Shown here: piece by piece, positions 22,373 to 34,239 of the stretch
Numbering within the stretch: the first letter of the stretch is position 1
Layout: each line of letters begins with the position of its first letter
Assembly: GCA_025769875.1 (NCBI GenBank)
Contig: JAGFNK010000027.1
Location: forward strand, 1 to 64,000
Direction of reading: 5' to 3'
DNA length: 64,000 bases
Source: Russula earlei
Lineage: Eukaryota; Basidiomycota; Agaricomycetes; Russulales; Russulaceae
Made by a program: the position numbers and the translations under genes
Notes under the pieces: generated by a model
Told to the model about the DNA's origin: nothing
Seen by the model: the letters and a program-made list of their open reading frames with translations, nothing else
The model's database searches: none

Positions 22373-22979
22373 GTTCAAGAGTGAGGGGTAAGCTCGAAGA
22401 CAAGTTGATAGACATCCAAGACAGCATGAGCATGAAGTAGAGTCCAAAGCAGTAACAAATACCAAAGAGGTATAGTTACTGGTAGAGTCGAGCAGGTATG
22501 CATGGAAGAGGCCAGAATGGTCACAAGGGGACAATCCTTAAAGGAGTATTCTAGGGATAGAGAGTGCCGTAAACAAATGGACAGTCTGAAGACTGTCCAG
22601 TACTTTATTGAGCACTTATATATCACAAGAGAGTTACTAAATAAAGGATGCGCTGTAACCTTGTTATCAATCACAATAGCTGGATGAGTAAGGCACCCAG
22701 GGGTGCTTGGTAAGCATGCTCAGTCATGCTGAATAATCTGCTGAGTAAGGAGGGCTCTGGTGATGAGTAATAGTTCTTGGAATCCACATGATTGTTGTGT
22801 AAACTTCATGGGTCGTTTGCTGTACTTTAGGCTTACTAATACAGTTAGTAAACCTGATCAATTCTCTCCTGGGAACCTAAGTGTGTGGATCTCCATTTTA
22901 GGAGTCTCCCGGTTGAGTTTTCATTTTGTGTGTTGAGTGGTTATAAGGGTTGAACCACTTTACAGTAGTAAAGACTGGA

Positions 22980-23174
22980 TGGCTTACTGGCCATGAGCAT
23001 TCCATCTGGTCAGTTAGAGGTCCTGGGTTCAATCCTGGCGGTGGGCTATCTTTCAAGGTGACTTGGAGCTGAACTTGGCACTGTTGTCTTGTAAGTGTAC
23101 AATGCTTGTTGCTTAATCCCCTTTCAACAGAAGGCTGTAGCTGGCTTCTGTGACAAGGGTCTTGGGTTCAATCC
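22980..23174 (+). repeat. Tandem tRNA-like (Pol III box) repeat within LTR A5
   Basis: Two ~140-bp related units lie side by side. Unit 1 has an A-box-like TGGCTTACTGG (22980-22990) and a B-box-like GGTTCAATCC (23026-23035). Unit 2 has GGCTGTAGCTGG (23133-23144) and the same GGTTCAATCC (23165-23174). No cloverleaf folds convincingly, so it is not a tRNA gene; a SINE-derived origin is possible. Confidence 0.4.
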
Positions 23175-25562
23175 TGTGTAATGGACTATTATGTGAGATA
23201 TAACTGGAGTCAATCTTGGCACCATTGTCTTGCTTGTCAATAGTTGTATGTGTTCCTCCTTAAGTCCCTTTGAAGTCCCATTAATAGAATGGACTCTTTG
23301 AGAGTGTTCATGACACTAGTGGGAACCAAGCACCCCATCAAAAGTTTTACAGATCATGCCAACCTTGCTCACTACTGGCTTCCCCACAAAATCAATCAAA
23401 GAATTGCAGGGTATATCTCCATGCTTGCAGACTACCACTTTGAGATTCACTACAAACTGGGGGTCTCTAACCCAACAGATGCCCTTTCACAATGACCAGA
23501 CCACAACAATGGGTCAGGAGATAATCAAAACATCATGGCACTCCCTGATAAACTTTTCATTCGCACACTCCACACTGAGGATCTCTCCACCCAGGTCCTA
23601 ACTGAACAAAAGAACCGACAATCAGATCTACTCATGTGGAAGGTCAAACACAACCTTCATGAAGAAGATGGTGAACTATTCAAAGATGGGAAATTGGTTG
23701 TACCATACCAAGAACCCTCTTATGAAAGATTTTACACATCTACCATGACAGCATTCTTGAAAGACACATGGGAAACGCTTGGACCTTATACTCAATCCAA
23801 GAATCCTTCTGGTGGCCAAAAATGGCCTACTTCATTTGGGACTACATTTGGGGCTGCGCCACCTGTCAAGCCAACAAATCTTCCACACATCCCACTTGTC
23901 CTCCAACTCACCTGATTCCCCTTGAGTTTCAGAAACCATTCCAAACCATAGCCATCAACTGGATTGTTGATCTCCTTGTATCAGAGGGAAACAACACCAT
24001 CATGACCATCACCGATCATGACTCCACCAAGGCCGCAATATTCATACCTTGCCATAAGGATATGGGGACCTTGGACAGGAGTCCCTTCCAAAATCATCTC
24101 CAATCACAATTCCTGTTTCACCTCCAACTTATTCCAAGAAGTCTCTTGAATTCTTGGAATCAATCAGAATCTAAGTATTACCTATCACCCCCAGACCAAT
24201 GGACAGTGTGAAAGAACTAATCAGACCTTGGAGATGTATCTCTGCATATACAGTACACTGGAGAAAAACAAGAGGAATGGGTACATTGGCTTCCCATAGC
24301 CCAGTATCACTTCAACGCTCATAGATCTACAACCACCAAACAAACCCCCTATGAGTTTCTCATCAGCTTTAACCCATAGGGATTGGGCACCCAACTAAAA
24401 TCCAAGTTCCCAGGGATCCAAGAGCAACTCCAAGCCCTGAAAGATATGCAGGAATCAGCCCAAGAAGCAATGAAAAAGGCACAAGACAGCTGGGTAAAAG
24501 AAACTAAGTTCAAGGGTTGCAAAGAAGGGCAGAAGGTCTGGTTAGAGGGCACTAACTTAAAAACCCCCCATCAGTTTCAGAAGTTCCACCCAAAGCAGTT
24601 TGGCCCCTTTACCATCACTAAGAAAATTTCCCATGTCATCTACCAACTCCGCTTACCCTCCCAATAGCTCATTCACAATGTATTCCATGCTTCCCTTCTC
24701 TCCCCAGTCACTGAAACAGCCAAACATGGACCAAACTTCATGGAACCTCCACCTGACCTTCTCTTAGGAGAATACAAAGTTGAAAAAATTACCGCTCAAC
24801 ATACCTATAAGAACCAACTCCAATACAGGGTCCAGTGGAAGGGGTATTCTGCAGCAGAAGACACCTGGGAGCCCCTCTCAAACCTTAAAAATGCCCAAGA
24901 TGCCATCACCACCTTTCACCTGCAACAACCCATGAAACTCCAAACCATGTCTACTAACTCTGACCCTGCAGAATCCCATCACTCAGATGAGAGCCTAGAT
25001 GACTCAGAACATTGATTTCAAAAACTTATGATACAACAACGTACTTTACTCCCCCAAATCAATTCACATAACCCCCCTTCCTATTCTGTCAATGATCCCA
25101 CTATCCCTGCCCATGGACACACCATTTTTAACCTAACCACTAGGGAGCAACTCTTCTCAGGAATTCTTTCCCATGGTGATTTCCATGGTTTTCAATTACT
25201 CATGATGGACCCTTGTTTCTCAGAATTTCATTTACCTACACAAAGGGCAATACTTATGGACTTAGTATGGAATCACATAGTATGGTCAGTCCCCTTAAAT
25301 AATCCCACTCCTTCTGAGTGGTCAGCTTGGCATCATAAACATGCTACTTCCACCTACAATACTCCCATGTCATCCCCCACTCCTCCCTCTTCCCCTTTAC
25401 CAATTCTCACTCCTTCCCCCACCATTAAACAAGAACCCCTTTTGCCTGAAATTATACAACACATCATCAACCAACATACCTTCATTGTCCCCAATGAGGT
25501 CAAACTACAAGACCTCTCAGCTACCCTCAACCCACTTGCTATCCATGAAGGAACCCCCTTGC

Positions 25563-26392
25563 TGTTACGAACCAAGGCCAGGTCCTGGCTGTAGATTGTC
25601 CTATTTCACTCAAGAGAGACCTCTCTCACTTTGCATTACCGACTCCCTTCCATTTTCTGGGCTATCCCTCCTGCGGTACAAGATATCACTATTGCAAAGG
25701 CACTATAAACACGACCAGGCACCCGTTTCCTAATCGGGTAATCATCGCGTGGCAGCCACATGGCCACCCAGCCACCAAGGACCTGAAACAGTGGCACAAA
25801 CTCTTAGAAACTGTTGCATAAATCATCTGACGTCATCAAGGCTCCAATGACATCATGGCTGACTGAGCGACTCCACAGTGACCTCATAGGCTCACTAAGC
25901 GCTCCAAAGTGACATCATAATGATGTCATCGCTCCACAATGATCAGTAATGCGCTCAGTAAGCCTGAAACTTGACATAAGCCAGTTTATGCCTCTGTAGT
26001 CCTATTGGATGGTACCAAAGAGTCTAGAATAGTCCCAGTTCTTTGTAATCAACCCTGTACACTGTATATAAGCCCCAATGAAGCATGGCAGTCGTCAGAC
26101 TGTCCATTTGTGATACTCTCATCTTCCTGGGTACTCCCCTGCGACCGCTCAGTTTAAAGACTTCCCTCGCTTCCAAGGTACTCTTCAATGACCACCTTGT
26201 CTAAAGCCCTCTTGCTGCACTGGCCTCCAGTCTTCGCCTCTGCCTCCAGTTACACGTACCAGTCCCCATCTGGTACATTCTAGTCATTTGGCTCGTCCTC
26301 CTGTTCAACGCCGCCTATGCCATGTACCATCTGTTCCGACCCTTGCCCACCTGCTCCTGAGTCCACACGGATCAGCAGTACGTGTCTTGACA
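25563..26392 (+). repeat. Solo LTR C4 in the third ORF of F'
   Basis: An 830-bp family-C LTR with a perfect CTTGC duplication (25558-25562, 26393-26397). Confidence 0.93.
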
Positions 26393-27162
26393 CTTGCCTA
26401 CCCCACCGAAGCGGACCCCACTCACCCTGGACCCCCTTGGTTTGTTTACAAACCATACATGCATTTTTCCCTTTTTTATATTCACATTAACGGGTGGCAA
26501 TGCCTATCACCTTACTTACATATTGCTTTATGGAATGACGAACCCATGCTTCTAGGAACTATGGGTTGAGGAGAACCCACTTATGGAGAGAAGCTCATCA
26601 CCCAACCCATCATCTCTGCCCCCCATCCCTCAGTCACCACCTCTGACCTCCACCTCTTGGTCGAGGACCACCCCTTCCATTTCAATGTCACTCAAGCAGT
26701 TGAAATCCTCCATGACCCTGGTGCTCTTGCCAATGTCTACCACCTTTGTGTAGGGTCACCTCAGCTGAAGGTCCTAGAAGCCAAACATACTGCTATCCAA
26801 GGAGCCATGAACATCCTCCTCCAACAACTTGCTGACCAGCTTCACAAAATTCAGTCCTACACCAAAGAGTCTGCCACCATCTGCAGCTGCCTTTGGGCCA
26901 ATAACACCTCTGTTCAAGTTCATCATCAACTTAACAACATGATGGCCAATAGCGGCCTCTCTTGCAACACTGGGCCATTCTATTCACTGGCAGTGAGTTA
27001 CAACAGCATTGAAGTACTAAAACAACTGTCCACTCTCTCCTCCCCTCCTTTGCCCACTTGCCCACCTCTCTCTTTGATTCCCCCACTCGAATATCTCCCT
27101 CGTGTTGTCGACCAGTCCCAAAACAACACCCCTATGGGGTCACCCTCCCACTTCCCACCAAT

Positions 27163-28123
27163 TGTCAAGACTCACTGTTGAACTATCCAGTTCAAGAGCG
27201 AGGGATAAGCTCGAAGACGAGTCGGTAGACGTCCAAGACGGCGTGGGCAAGGAGTAGAATCCAAAGTAGTAACAAATACCAAAGAGGTATTGTTACTGTG
27301 AGAGTAGAACAATCACGCAGGGGAGAGGCCAGAGTGGTCACAAGGGGACGGTCCTTAAGGAGTATCCCAGGGGTAGAGAGTGCCGTAAACAAATGGACAG
27401 TCTGAGGACTGTCCGCTACTTTATTGAGCGCTTATATACTACAAGAGAACTGCTAAATAGGGCACAAGTCATAACCTTGTTATCAAGCACAATAGAGTGA
27501 TGAGTAAGAAGTCGGAGGATGCTTACTGAGCATGCTCGGTCATGCTCAGTAAGCTGCTGAGTAAGAAGACTCTTCTTGATGAGTAAGAGTTTCCACTGTC
27601 CACGTGTTTACTACTTTTAGTGCACGTGGAAGCACCTGATTCATTTCTTGTTAGTTAGTTTAGGGCCGGTCCTTTGAAGACTTGTAGTTTAGCTAGGGAA
27701 TAGTGTCGTCTTATAAGGCCCTTATATAGTTCTATTAGGGTCTTTAGAGTCGACCCTAATACTTCTATTAAGGTCCTTAGTATTGCCTTATAGTCGTTCT
27801 ATAGTTATTAGAGTCGGTCTAATAACGCGTTGTAGGGCCTTTGATACTAGGTTAGTGCCTCTTGTAGAGCTCCTAGGGTCGTTCCAAAGGGTCCTTAGGA
27901 AGGCCCTAATACTGTCTTTTGTTGCTAGAAGGGTTGCCTTTAAGTGGGGCTTGCTGTATGTCGATTGTGCCGAGAATCGCTCGCGCAACAATGCGCGCGC
28001 GATATTGTGGACACCTCTACTCACCCCTTTTGCTCGTGTGAACAGGGTGACACCATAGAGACCAGGTTTCCTCCTATAAGGAAGGGTCCTTCAAGGGCCC
28101 TCTCCGGAGAATGGTTCATGACA
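27163..28123 (-). repeat. Solo LTR A6 in the third ORF of F'
   Basis: A 961-bp family-A LTR in minus orientation with a perfect CCAAT duplication (27158-27162, 28124-28128). Confidence 0.93.
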
Positions 28124-28453
28124 CCAATGTTCTCTGATGATGCTGGCACCCCTAACACCCCCCTTACTCCTGTGTGTATGACCAAGGCACAACAACACCA
28201 GCTCCAGAAATGCCAACATGTCTGCAAACATTGCAGGACAAAGGGTCACTGGAACAAAGACTGTGTTAGACCCCATACCCATTGTAGTGGTCAGACAGAC
28301 TGCATTCTAAGGAGGACTCACTGAAACTATAGGGGTTACTGTCCTAAGGCAGTAGGCCCTCAAGGTGTTTGGCCAGAAGGCGATGGCAATGATCTCTGCG
28401 AGTTGGGTCCCGAGACTGATTAGTTCAGAGAACTAAGCATGAGGGGGCCATGA

Positions 28454-29041
28454 TGTTATGATCTACCCCTTGTTGGTTCATCACTAACCTCTTCTGTTCT
28501 TGTTCTCTTCTGTCACCCTCATCCCTTTGGTTACCATGTCATCCCTTGATATTGATTGACAGCTGTCACTTTACCTTCTTGTGTTTCATCTGTTGTTGAT
28601 CCCCTTTCATCATTGGCTTACCTTTTATCTATTGTTCCATATATAGTACTGTACAGCCTCTCTACATACAGTATTTAAGCACCTGTAGAAGCTGGGGAAT
28701 GTCCCAAGCTTAGCTTTGTCCTATTTCCTGGCACATCCTTTGCCCTGTATCCTCTCTCAAATCACAACTTTCTTGTGCTGGCTTACACTCTGCTTGACTT
28801 GAGCTCATCACAAGGAACCTTTGTGTTCCTCTTCCTCCTCTGCTTCTCTCTCATCTCATTGTCCTCCTCTTCTGTGAAACCAGAAGATCGACTCTGTCTA
28901 CAGGCTGAGTCATTGTCTGACTAAGCCTTGAGATGCTAAACCCTTGATCCAGTCTCTTTGAGCCAGCCCTTGAACCAAGTCACAGGGACTTGGCCCCACT
29001 GAACCCTGAGCTAATGCTCCAATGGCCACAATGCTGTAACA
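28454..29041 (+). repeat. Right LTR of F'
   Basis: It begins TGTTATGATC and ends CTGTAACA, 588 bp, clearly homologous to the 607/608-bp LTRs of F but diverged. Confidence 0.85.
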
Positions 29042-29877
29042 ACCCTTGTGTTCCTCTTCCTCCTCTGCCTCTCTCTCATTGTCCTCCTCTTCTGTGAAAC
29101 CAGAAGATTGTTACAGCGTCATGGCTGTTGGAGTGTTAGCTCAGGGTTCAGTGGGGCCAAGTCCCTGTGACTTGGTTCAAGGGTTCAGTGGGACTGGCTT
29201 CAAAGAGACCAGATCAAGGGTTTAGTGTCTCAAGGCTGAGTCAAACAATGACTCAGTCCACAGACAGAGTCGATCTCCTGGTTTTACAGAAGAGGAGGAC
29301 GATGAGAGAGCAAGAGAGGAGTAAGAGGAACACAATGGTTCCTCCTAGTGTGTTGATGTCAGGCAAGGTATGAGCCAGCACAAGCTAGTTGTGATTTGAG
29401 AGTATACAGGGCAAAGGGATGCAACAGAAAATGGGACAAAGCTAAGCTTGGGACATTCCCCAGCTTCTACAGGCACTTAAATACTGTATGTAGCAAGGCT
29501 GTACAGTACTATATGCAGAACAATAGATAAAAGGTGGGCCAATAGCAAAAGAGGATCAATTGGTAAGGTGAAACATGAGAAGGTAAAGTGACAGCTGTCA
29601 ATCAATATCAAGGGATGAAATGGTACTGTACCAAGGGGATGAGGGTGACAGAAGAAAACAATAATTGAAACAGGTTAGAGACAAACCAATAAGGGGGTAA
29701 GTCATGACAAAGATCAACTCTGTCTGCAGGCTGAGTCATTGTCTGACTTAGTCTTGAGATGCTAAACCCTTGATCTGGTCTTTTCGAGCCAGCCCCACTG
29801 AACCCTTGAACCAAGTCACAGGGACTTGGCCCCACTGAACTCTGAGCTAATGCTCCAACAGCCATGACGCCATAACA
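29042..29877 (+). repeat. Partial F-type LTR, split by an inverted LTR
   Basis: 29042-29108 and 29715-29877 together match the 3' ~230 bp of the F LTR. It directly abuts the end of the previous LTR, so it looks like a tandem remnant from unequal recombination. Confidence 0.75.
29109..29709 (-). repeat. Solo F-type LTR in minus orientation
   Basis: TGTTACAGCG at the left and AGTCATGACA at the right, with a perfect AAGAT duplication (29104-29108, 29710-29714) inside the partial LTR. Confidence 0.88.
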
Positions 29878-29977
29878 CATGCATAGTAAAACAAAGACAC
29901 AACAGGCAAAAAGGTTTTTTCATTGCTTAGTAAATATTGGTAAGCAATGGGACCCTGACTCTCTGTTCTTAATTAGT

Positions 29978-30093
29978 TGACAAGTTTTAATTTCATGCCT
30001 ACAGCATGGCTTGTGAGCAAGCTTGGAACCCATCCTCCAGCACTTCATAGCAGCTTGCAAGCCATGCCTTCAGCATGAAATTAAAACTTGTCA
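29978..30093. repeat. 116-bp inverted repeat (foldback)
   Basis: The outer arms TGACAAGTTTTAATTTCATG and its complement are near perfect. Inner arms around CAGCATGGCTTG and CAAGCCATGCC also pair. The loop is about 25 nt. It could be a tiny foldback transposon remnant. Confidence 0.6.
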
Positions 30094-32050
30094 GGGGCTG
30101 TGCCCCTGAACCCCTACTGTTGTCCATGTGTGATTGTCCATGTGTGACCATCCATGTGTTATCATTCTTTGAACAAACCATCTTTGCTTAAACCCTTGCT
30201 GGGGCTACACCCAACAGGTGTGCCTTCAGTGGGGTGCATTGAGCATTCTCTTGTGTAATCCTTTTTTGCTGAAAGGGAGAGAAGGTATATCATAATTTCA
30301 CAAATTACACCATGTGTAATCCTGTTTACTTATACTGTACACCACTGGGAACTCAGCAGTTCACTACCATCTCAGTGATTTCATTTTTCCCTGTATCTGC
30401 TCAAACAACTCTATTCAAAACTTTGTAGTTATACTATTGAGTACCATTAATGCCATTCTAGCAAAGAAAAATTGCAGTCCATTGAGTGGTTCTCAAGTAA
30501 TATTTTGGCCTGGGGGTCATGCCTGCATCATGCCTGCATCACACTGCTGTCATGGCAGAGGGCAGAGTTTGATTCCAGCTGGGTGATCACATCACTGACA
30601 GTACACTGACTCAGAGGCCTCCGAGGATCTGGGTACTCTCTCAATGCCATGTTACAGGCAGTCCAGTTGGCCAGCACAAGACCATATGTATGAGCAGCAG
30701 CTACAGGCTGCATTGAGTGACTACCACAATGGGATCTATCGATCATTTACTTGCATGGCACTGGCCCATGATGTCAGTGCATTCCATACATGGCCAATAA
30801 GTCAAAATCCTATGCTTTCCAAGGTTTCATGCCAGACGCTACAAGATAGAGCTTCTGGGAAACATAAGTCACATCAGGAAGCTCACCAGGATGGCCAGCT
30901 TCTCAAGCTGGCCCAGGAAAAGGCATTGCTAGATTGGTGTGACCAGCTGTCTGCAGAGGCGATGCCTTTGGATCAAAAGGCACTGTGGGCTCATGCTCTG
31001 GACCTATCTAGCCACTACCCTGGAATAAACTGGCATTATTGGTTCATTAAATGCAACTCCAGTCTGACTTTCTTGAAAGCAAGTGGGTTGGATCCAAAGC
31101 ATGTGAAAAACTTTAATAGGACAGTAGTCCATGACTACTTTGCAAAACTACAGGAACTGGTGGACACTTATGATGGGATACCACTGGAACATCAATGGAA
31201 TATGGACGAGAAGGGAATCCAGATGGGAGGCAGCCATAAAAATAATGGAAAAAAGTATCTATTCATGAAAGACCAGATGCAGCAATATCACATCAAGAGC
31301 AACAGTCTGGAGCTTGTCTCCATCATTGAATGCATTTCAGCAGCAGGATCTCTCATGCCATCAGGATTTGTTCTCTCAGAGGGCCCACTGCCTGACTGCC
31401 AGGATTTGGAGGGCATCAGAAGGTGAGATTCAATCTGGCATTTTGGCAGTGTAAACTGATTTCACCTTCACAGTGTTGCAACATCCCCTTCTGGATGGAC
31501 AGATCATGAAATATGCGAGCAGTGGTTGTGATCTGTGTTCATTCCAGTTGCTGCTACTCATTGCATTAATGACAAACTGATTGTATTGACCTTTGATGGG
31601 CACAACTCTCATGAGACCCCAGCCATGCAGCAACTTGCATATGACAATAAGATTGTACTCTTCTGCCTCCCTTTGAAAACTACACACAGGCTTCAACCAC
31701 TTGATGTGTTGGTTTTCGCACCAGTCCAACGTGCGTGGTCATTGCATTGTGACCACTGCCTTGCCAAAGGCATCAAGATCACATGCTATAATGTTATCCA
31801 TGAATACATGGTTATTCATAAAGTTGTCACCCTGGACCTCATTCAGAACGTGTTCCGCAAGTCCAGAATCTGGCCCCTCAATCCATTGGTCTTCACTGAA
31901 GAAGACTTTGCACCTAGCAAGGCATCATCATCTTCATCACACTTCCCCTCTTCATACCCAATGGAGGTTCCAACCTCACCTCCAGCAGTCAGTTTGGATC
32001 TCAGTTCTGTGTTGAGATTACCACTGCTTTGGGCAGTCTGATGTAATCAC

Positions 32051-32657
32051 TGTTGTGATTTACCCCCTTGTCGGTTCGCCCATTACTCTCTTGTTATTGT
32101 TCCCCCTTTACCACCCTCTTTCTCTTGGTTACCGTTTCATCCCTTGATGTCGATGGTCCCTTACTGTTTCATGTATTGTGTTTCACCTATTGTGTTTCAC
32201 CTATTGTTGAGTTACCTTTGCTATTGGCTCACCTTTATCTATTGTTCTGCTTATAGTACTGTACAGCCTCGCTACATACAGTATTTAAGCGCCTGTAGAA
32301 GCTGGGGAATGCCCCAAGCTTAGCTTTGTCCCACTTCCTGTCGCATCCCTTGCCCTGTACCCTCTCTCAATCACAACTCTGCTTGTGCTGGCCTACACCT
32401 TGCTTGACCTAAGCACACTTCAAGGAACCCTTGTGTTCCTCTTCCTCCTCTGCCTCTCTTTCATCGTCCTCCTCTTCTGTGAAACCAGGAGATCAACTCT
32501 GTCTGCGGACTGAGTCATTGTCTGACTCAGCCCTGAGACGCTAAAACCATTGAACCGGTCTTCTTGAGCCGGCCCCACTGAACCCTTGAACCAAGTCACA
32601 GGGACTTGGCCCCACTGAACCTTGAGCTAACGCTCTAACGGCCGCGACGCCGTTACA
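32051..32657 (+). repeat. Left LTR of element F
   Basis: It starts TGTTGTGATT and ends GCCGTTACA. A TATTTAAG box lies about 230 bp in, followed by AGCTTAGC-rich sequence. Confidence 0.95.
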
Positions 32658-33183
32658 CAAGCTAAGCTTTTCTACTCCATTCTGGAGATCAACCTTGAAC
32701 TACCATCGAATCGTTGGGTCCGTGTTCAACCTAGACCATCCCCAGACCTTCCCGAACACGTGGTAGGAACTGCCACTTGGGACAGCTTTCACACTTTCCT
32801 TTGTTACATCACCACTGAAAAACGGTGAAGAACTACCAGTTGAATTCATCAACAACCGTTGGTTCGAACTACAACTTAGGAGAGGACAACTCTACACTCA
32901 CCTAGACCTAGAACTCCTCAGAAACAGCCTTGGATTAGGCTACTGGAGGGAAAACGACCCTCTCTACGAACCACCATCAGAATCAGAAGCCTCTTCTACA
33001 GAAGGCAACCCCCCTGAACCAGAAAACACCTGTTGAAACTCAGACACCCTTCGAATCCCCTGCACTAGAACCAGAGGACCCCCTTGAAAACCAAGAACCC
33101 ATTGAAACCCTAGAAATCGACCCACAGAACCCCCCAGAACCTGATATGGCAGCCCAACCTCAAGTCGCTGTACAACCCCCCAG

Positions 33184-34210
33184 ATGGCCGCTCAGGCCCC
33201 CCAGATAGCCGCTCAGGCCCCCCAGATGGCCGCCCAGGCCCCTCCAGTCGTCGTCCCACCCCCTCAGGCAGCCGCTCCAGTACCACAAGGCACTAATGGG
33301 TCCCTCAGCGGAAAAGAACCCACTGCCTTCACAGGGGAAAGGAACAAAACAAAAAGATTTATCATGGAATTCAATCTATTCTGGGGCCTCAATGATGATA
33401 AGGCAGTAATGATCTCCCCTTTTAAACGAACAATGCTGGCTCTTTCCTACATTCAAGGGGAAAAGGTTGAAGAATGGGTCAATTCACAAGCAACCGCACT
33501 AAGGGAAAAAGTAAACAGGGCCCAGAACCCCATCGACAGAATGAACGAAGCATTATGGAATGACTTTGTTACGGACTTCACATTTCAAGTTCACTAACAC
33601 TGCGGAGAAAGAGGATGCCCAAGCAGCCCTCGCCAAGCATACAATGAAGGAATCCCTTGACGACTACATCTCCACCTTCGAACAACTGCTTAAATAAAAC
33701 AGGGTGGCCAGAAACGGACGTAATCGCATATGAAAGCTTTCAAAAATGGCCTAAAAATCGGACTCTACCGCGCAATCCTAAACAGGGACGTCTGGCCTAC
33801 CACTCTTCAAGAATGGAAGGAGGAAGCCAGAAGACAACATCGTCCGTTTCATCACCATCAGAGAGAAACTTAAAGGAAAAACCACACACCCCCCTTCGGA
33901 ACACAGGTCTCATCACCCTGATCGAATGCAAGTGGACGCTGCCAAGTCCAACTTCAAAAAACTCACTGAAGAAGAAGGAAACAAGTTGGCAAAAGAAGGA
34001 CGTTGCTTCCGTTGCCGAGAGAAAGGCCACCTTAGTCGGGAGTGCCCCAAGAATACTACCCCCACCACCTCCAAGGCACGTACCACTGAACCAACCCCAG
34101 AACCACCAAAAGAAGAAGAAGCCTCCACTATGGTAGCCCGCATGAAAACTTTACCAGCAGAAGATAGGGCCAAGCTTTGGGACCTCATCCTCAAAGAGGA
34201 TTTTCTCTAG
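33184..34210 (+). pseudogene. gag: Gag of element F, frameshifted
   Basis: Tandem AAQAP-type Ala/Gln/Pro repeats (33184-33260) precede a capsid region (FTGERNKTKRFIMEFNLFW; EWVNSQAT). One extra T in the run at 33583-33585 breaks the frame relative to F'. The C-terminal frame 33926-34210 carries the knuckle CFRCREKGHLSREC and ends TAG. Upstream sequence (32750-33180) also encodes Gag-like residues in other frames, so the true start is not clear. Confidence 0.82.
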
Positions 34211-34239
34211 GCCAAGGTACAACAGTCGGTACTAAGGCC
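34198..34239 (+). promoter_or_regulatory. Candidate -1 frameshift signal of element F
   Basis: G GAT TTT (34198-34204) sits two codons before the gag TAG. A 5-nt spacer leads to GGCC (34210-34213) pairing with GGCC (34236-34239) and GTAC (34217-34220) with GTAC (34229-34232). The -1 frame is open from 34204 into protease. Confidence 0.68.

Larger units (their letters stand above)
21512..23315 (-). repeat. Solo LTR A5, divergent 5' half, split by C3
   Basis: A minus-orientation LTR with a perfect CTAGT duplication (21507-21511, 23316-23320), 970 bp without C3. Its 3' half matches family A, but the segment 22680-23300 is unlike the other A copies, so it is a distinct subfamily. Confidence 0.88.
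19827..25015 (+). pseudogene. pol: Pol of F', many stops, split by LTRs
   Basis: Recognisable order: protease (TGQALLD near 19930, active-site Ser-Gly altered to Gly-Arg), reverse transcriptase (FDVRAGYNN near 20690, YLDD near 20880), RNase H (ETDASQ near 21330, broken at 21511 by LTR A5 and resuming at 23321 with FTDHANLAHY), integrase finger and core (WPKMAYFI near 23815, INWIVDL near 23960), and chromodomain (YRVQWKGY near 24830). Frameshifts and stops occur throughout, for example at 20435, 21158 and 23494. Non-functional. Confidence 0.88.
25028..28423 (+). pseudogene. Third ORF of F', split by LTRs C4 and A6
   Basis: Starting just after the chromodomain, 25028-25562 encodes a segment with HTIFNLTTREQLFSG and a Pro/Ser/Thr-rich linker. 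After LTR C4 it resumes at 26393 with PPWFVYKPYMHF, then EDHPFHFNVTQAVEIL and a predicted helical HTAIQGAMNILLQQLADQL. After LTR A6 (from 28124) the C-terminus has CKHCRTKGHWNKDC, a CCHC knuckle. The same order occurs in F. One TGA lies near 26566. The family is unknown to me. Confidence 0.7.
19069..29041 (+). mobile_element. Gypsy element F', 5'-truncated and interrupted
   Basis: It aligns in order with element F (32051-39899) from mid-gag to the right LTR. The left LTR, leader and N-terminal gag are missing; the join is to Plavaka-like sequence. It is split by LTR A5 with C3 inside, by C4 and by A6, all with perfect 5-bp duplications. The right LTR is 28454-29041, preceded by a GAGGGGG purine tract. 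Confidence 0.9.

Noticed and set aside
22980..23040. A tRNA gene
   Set aside because: Only box-like motifs are present; acceptor, anticodon and T stems do not pair.
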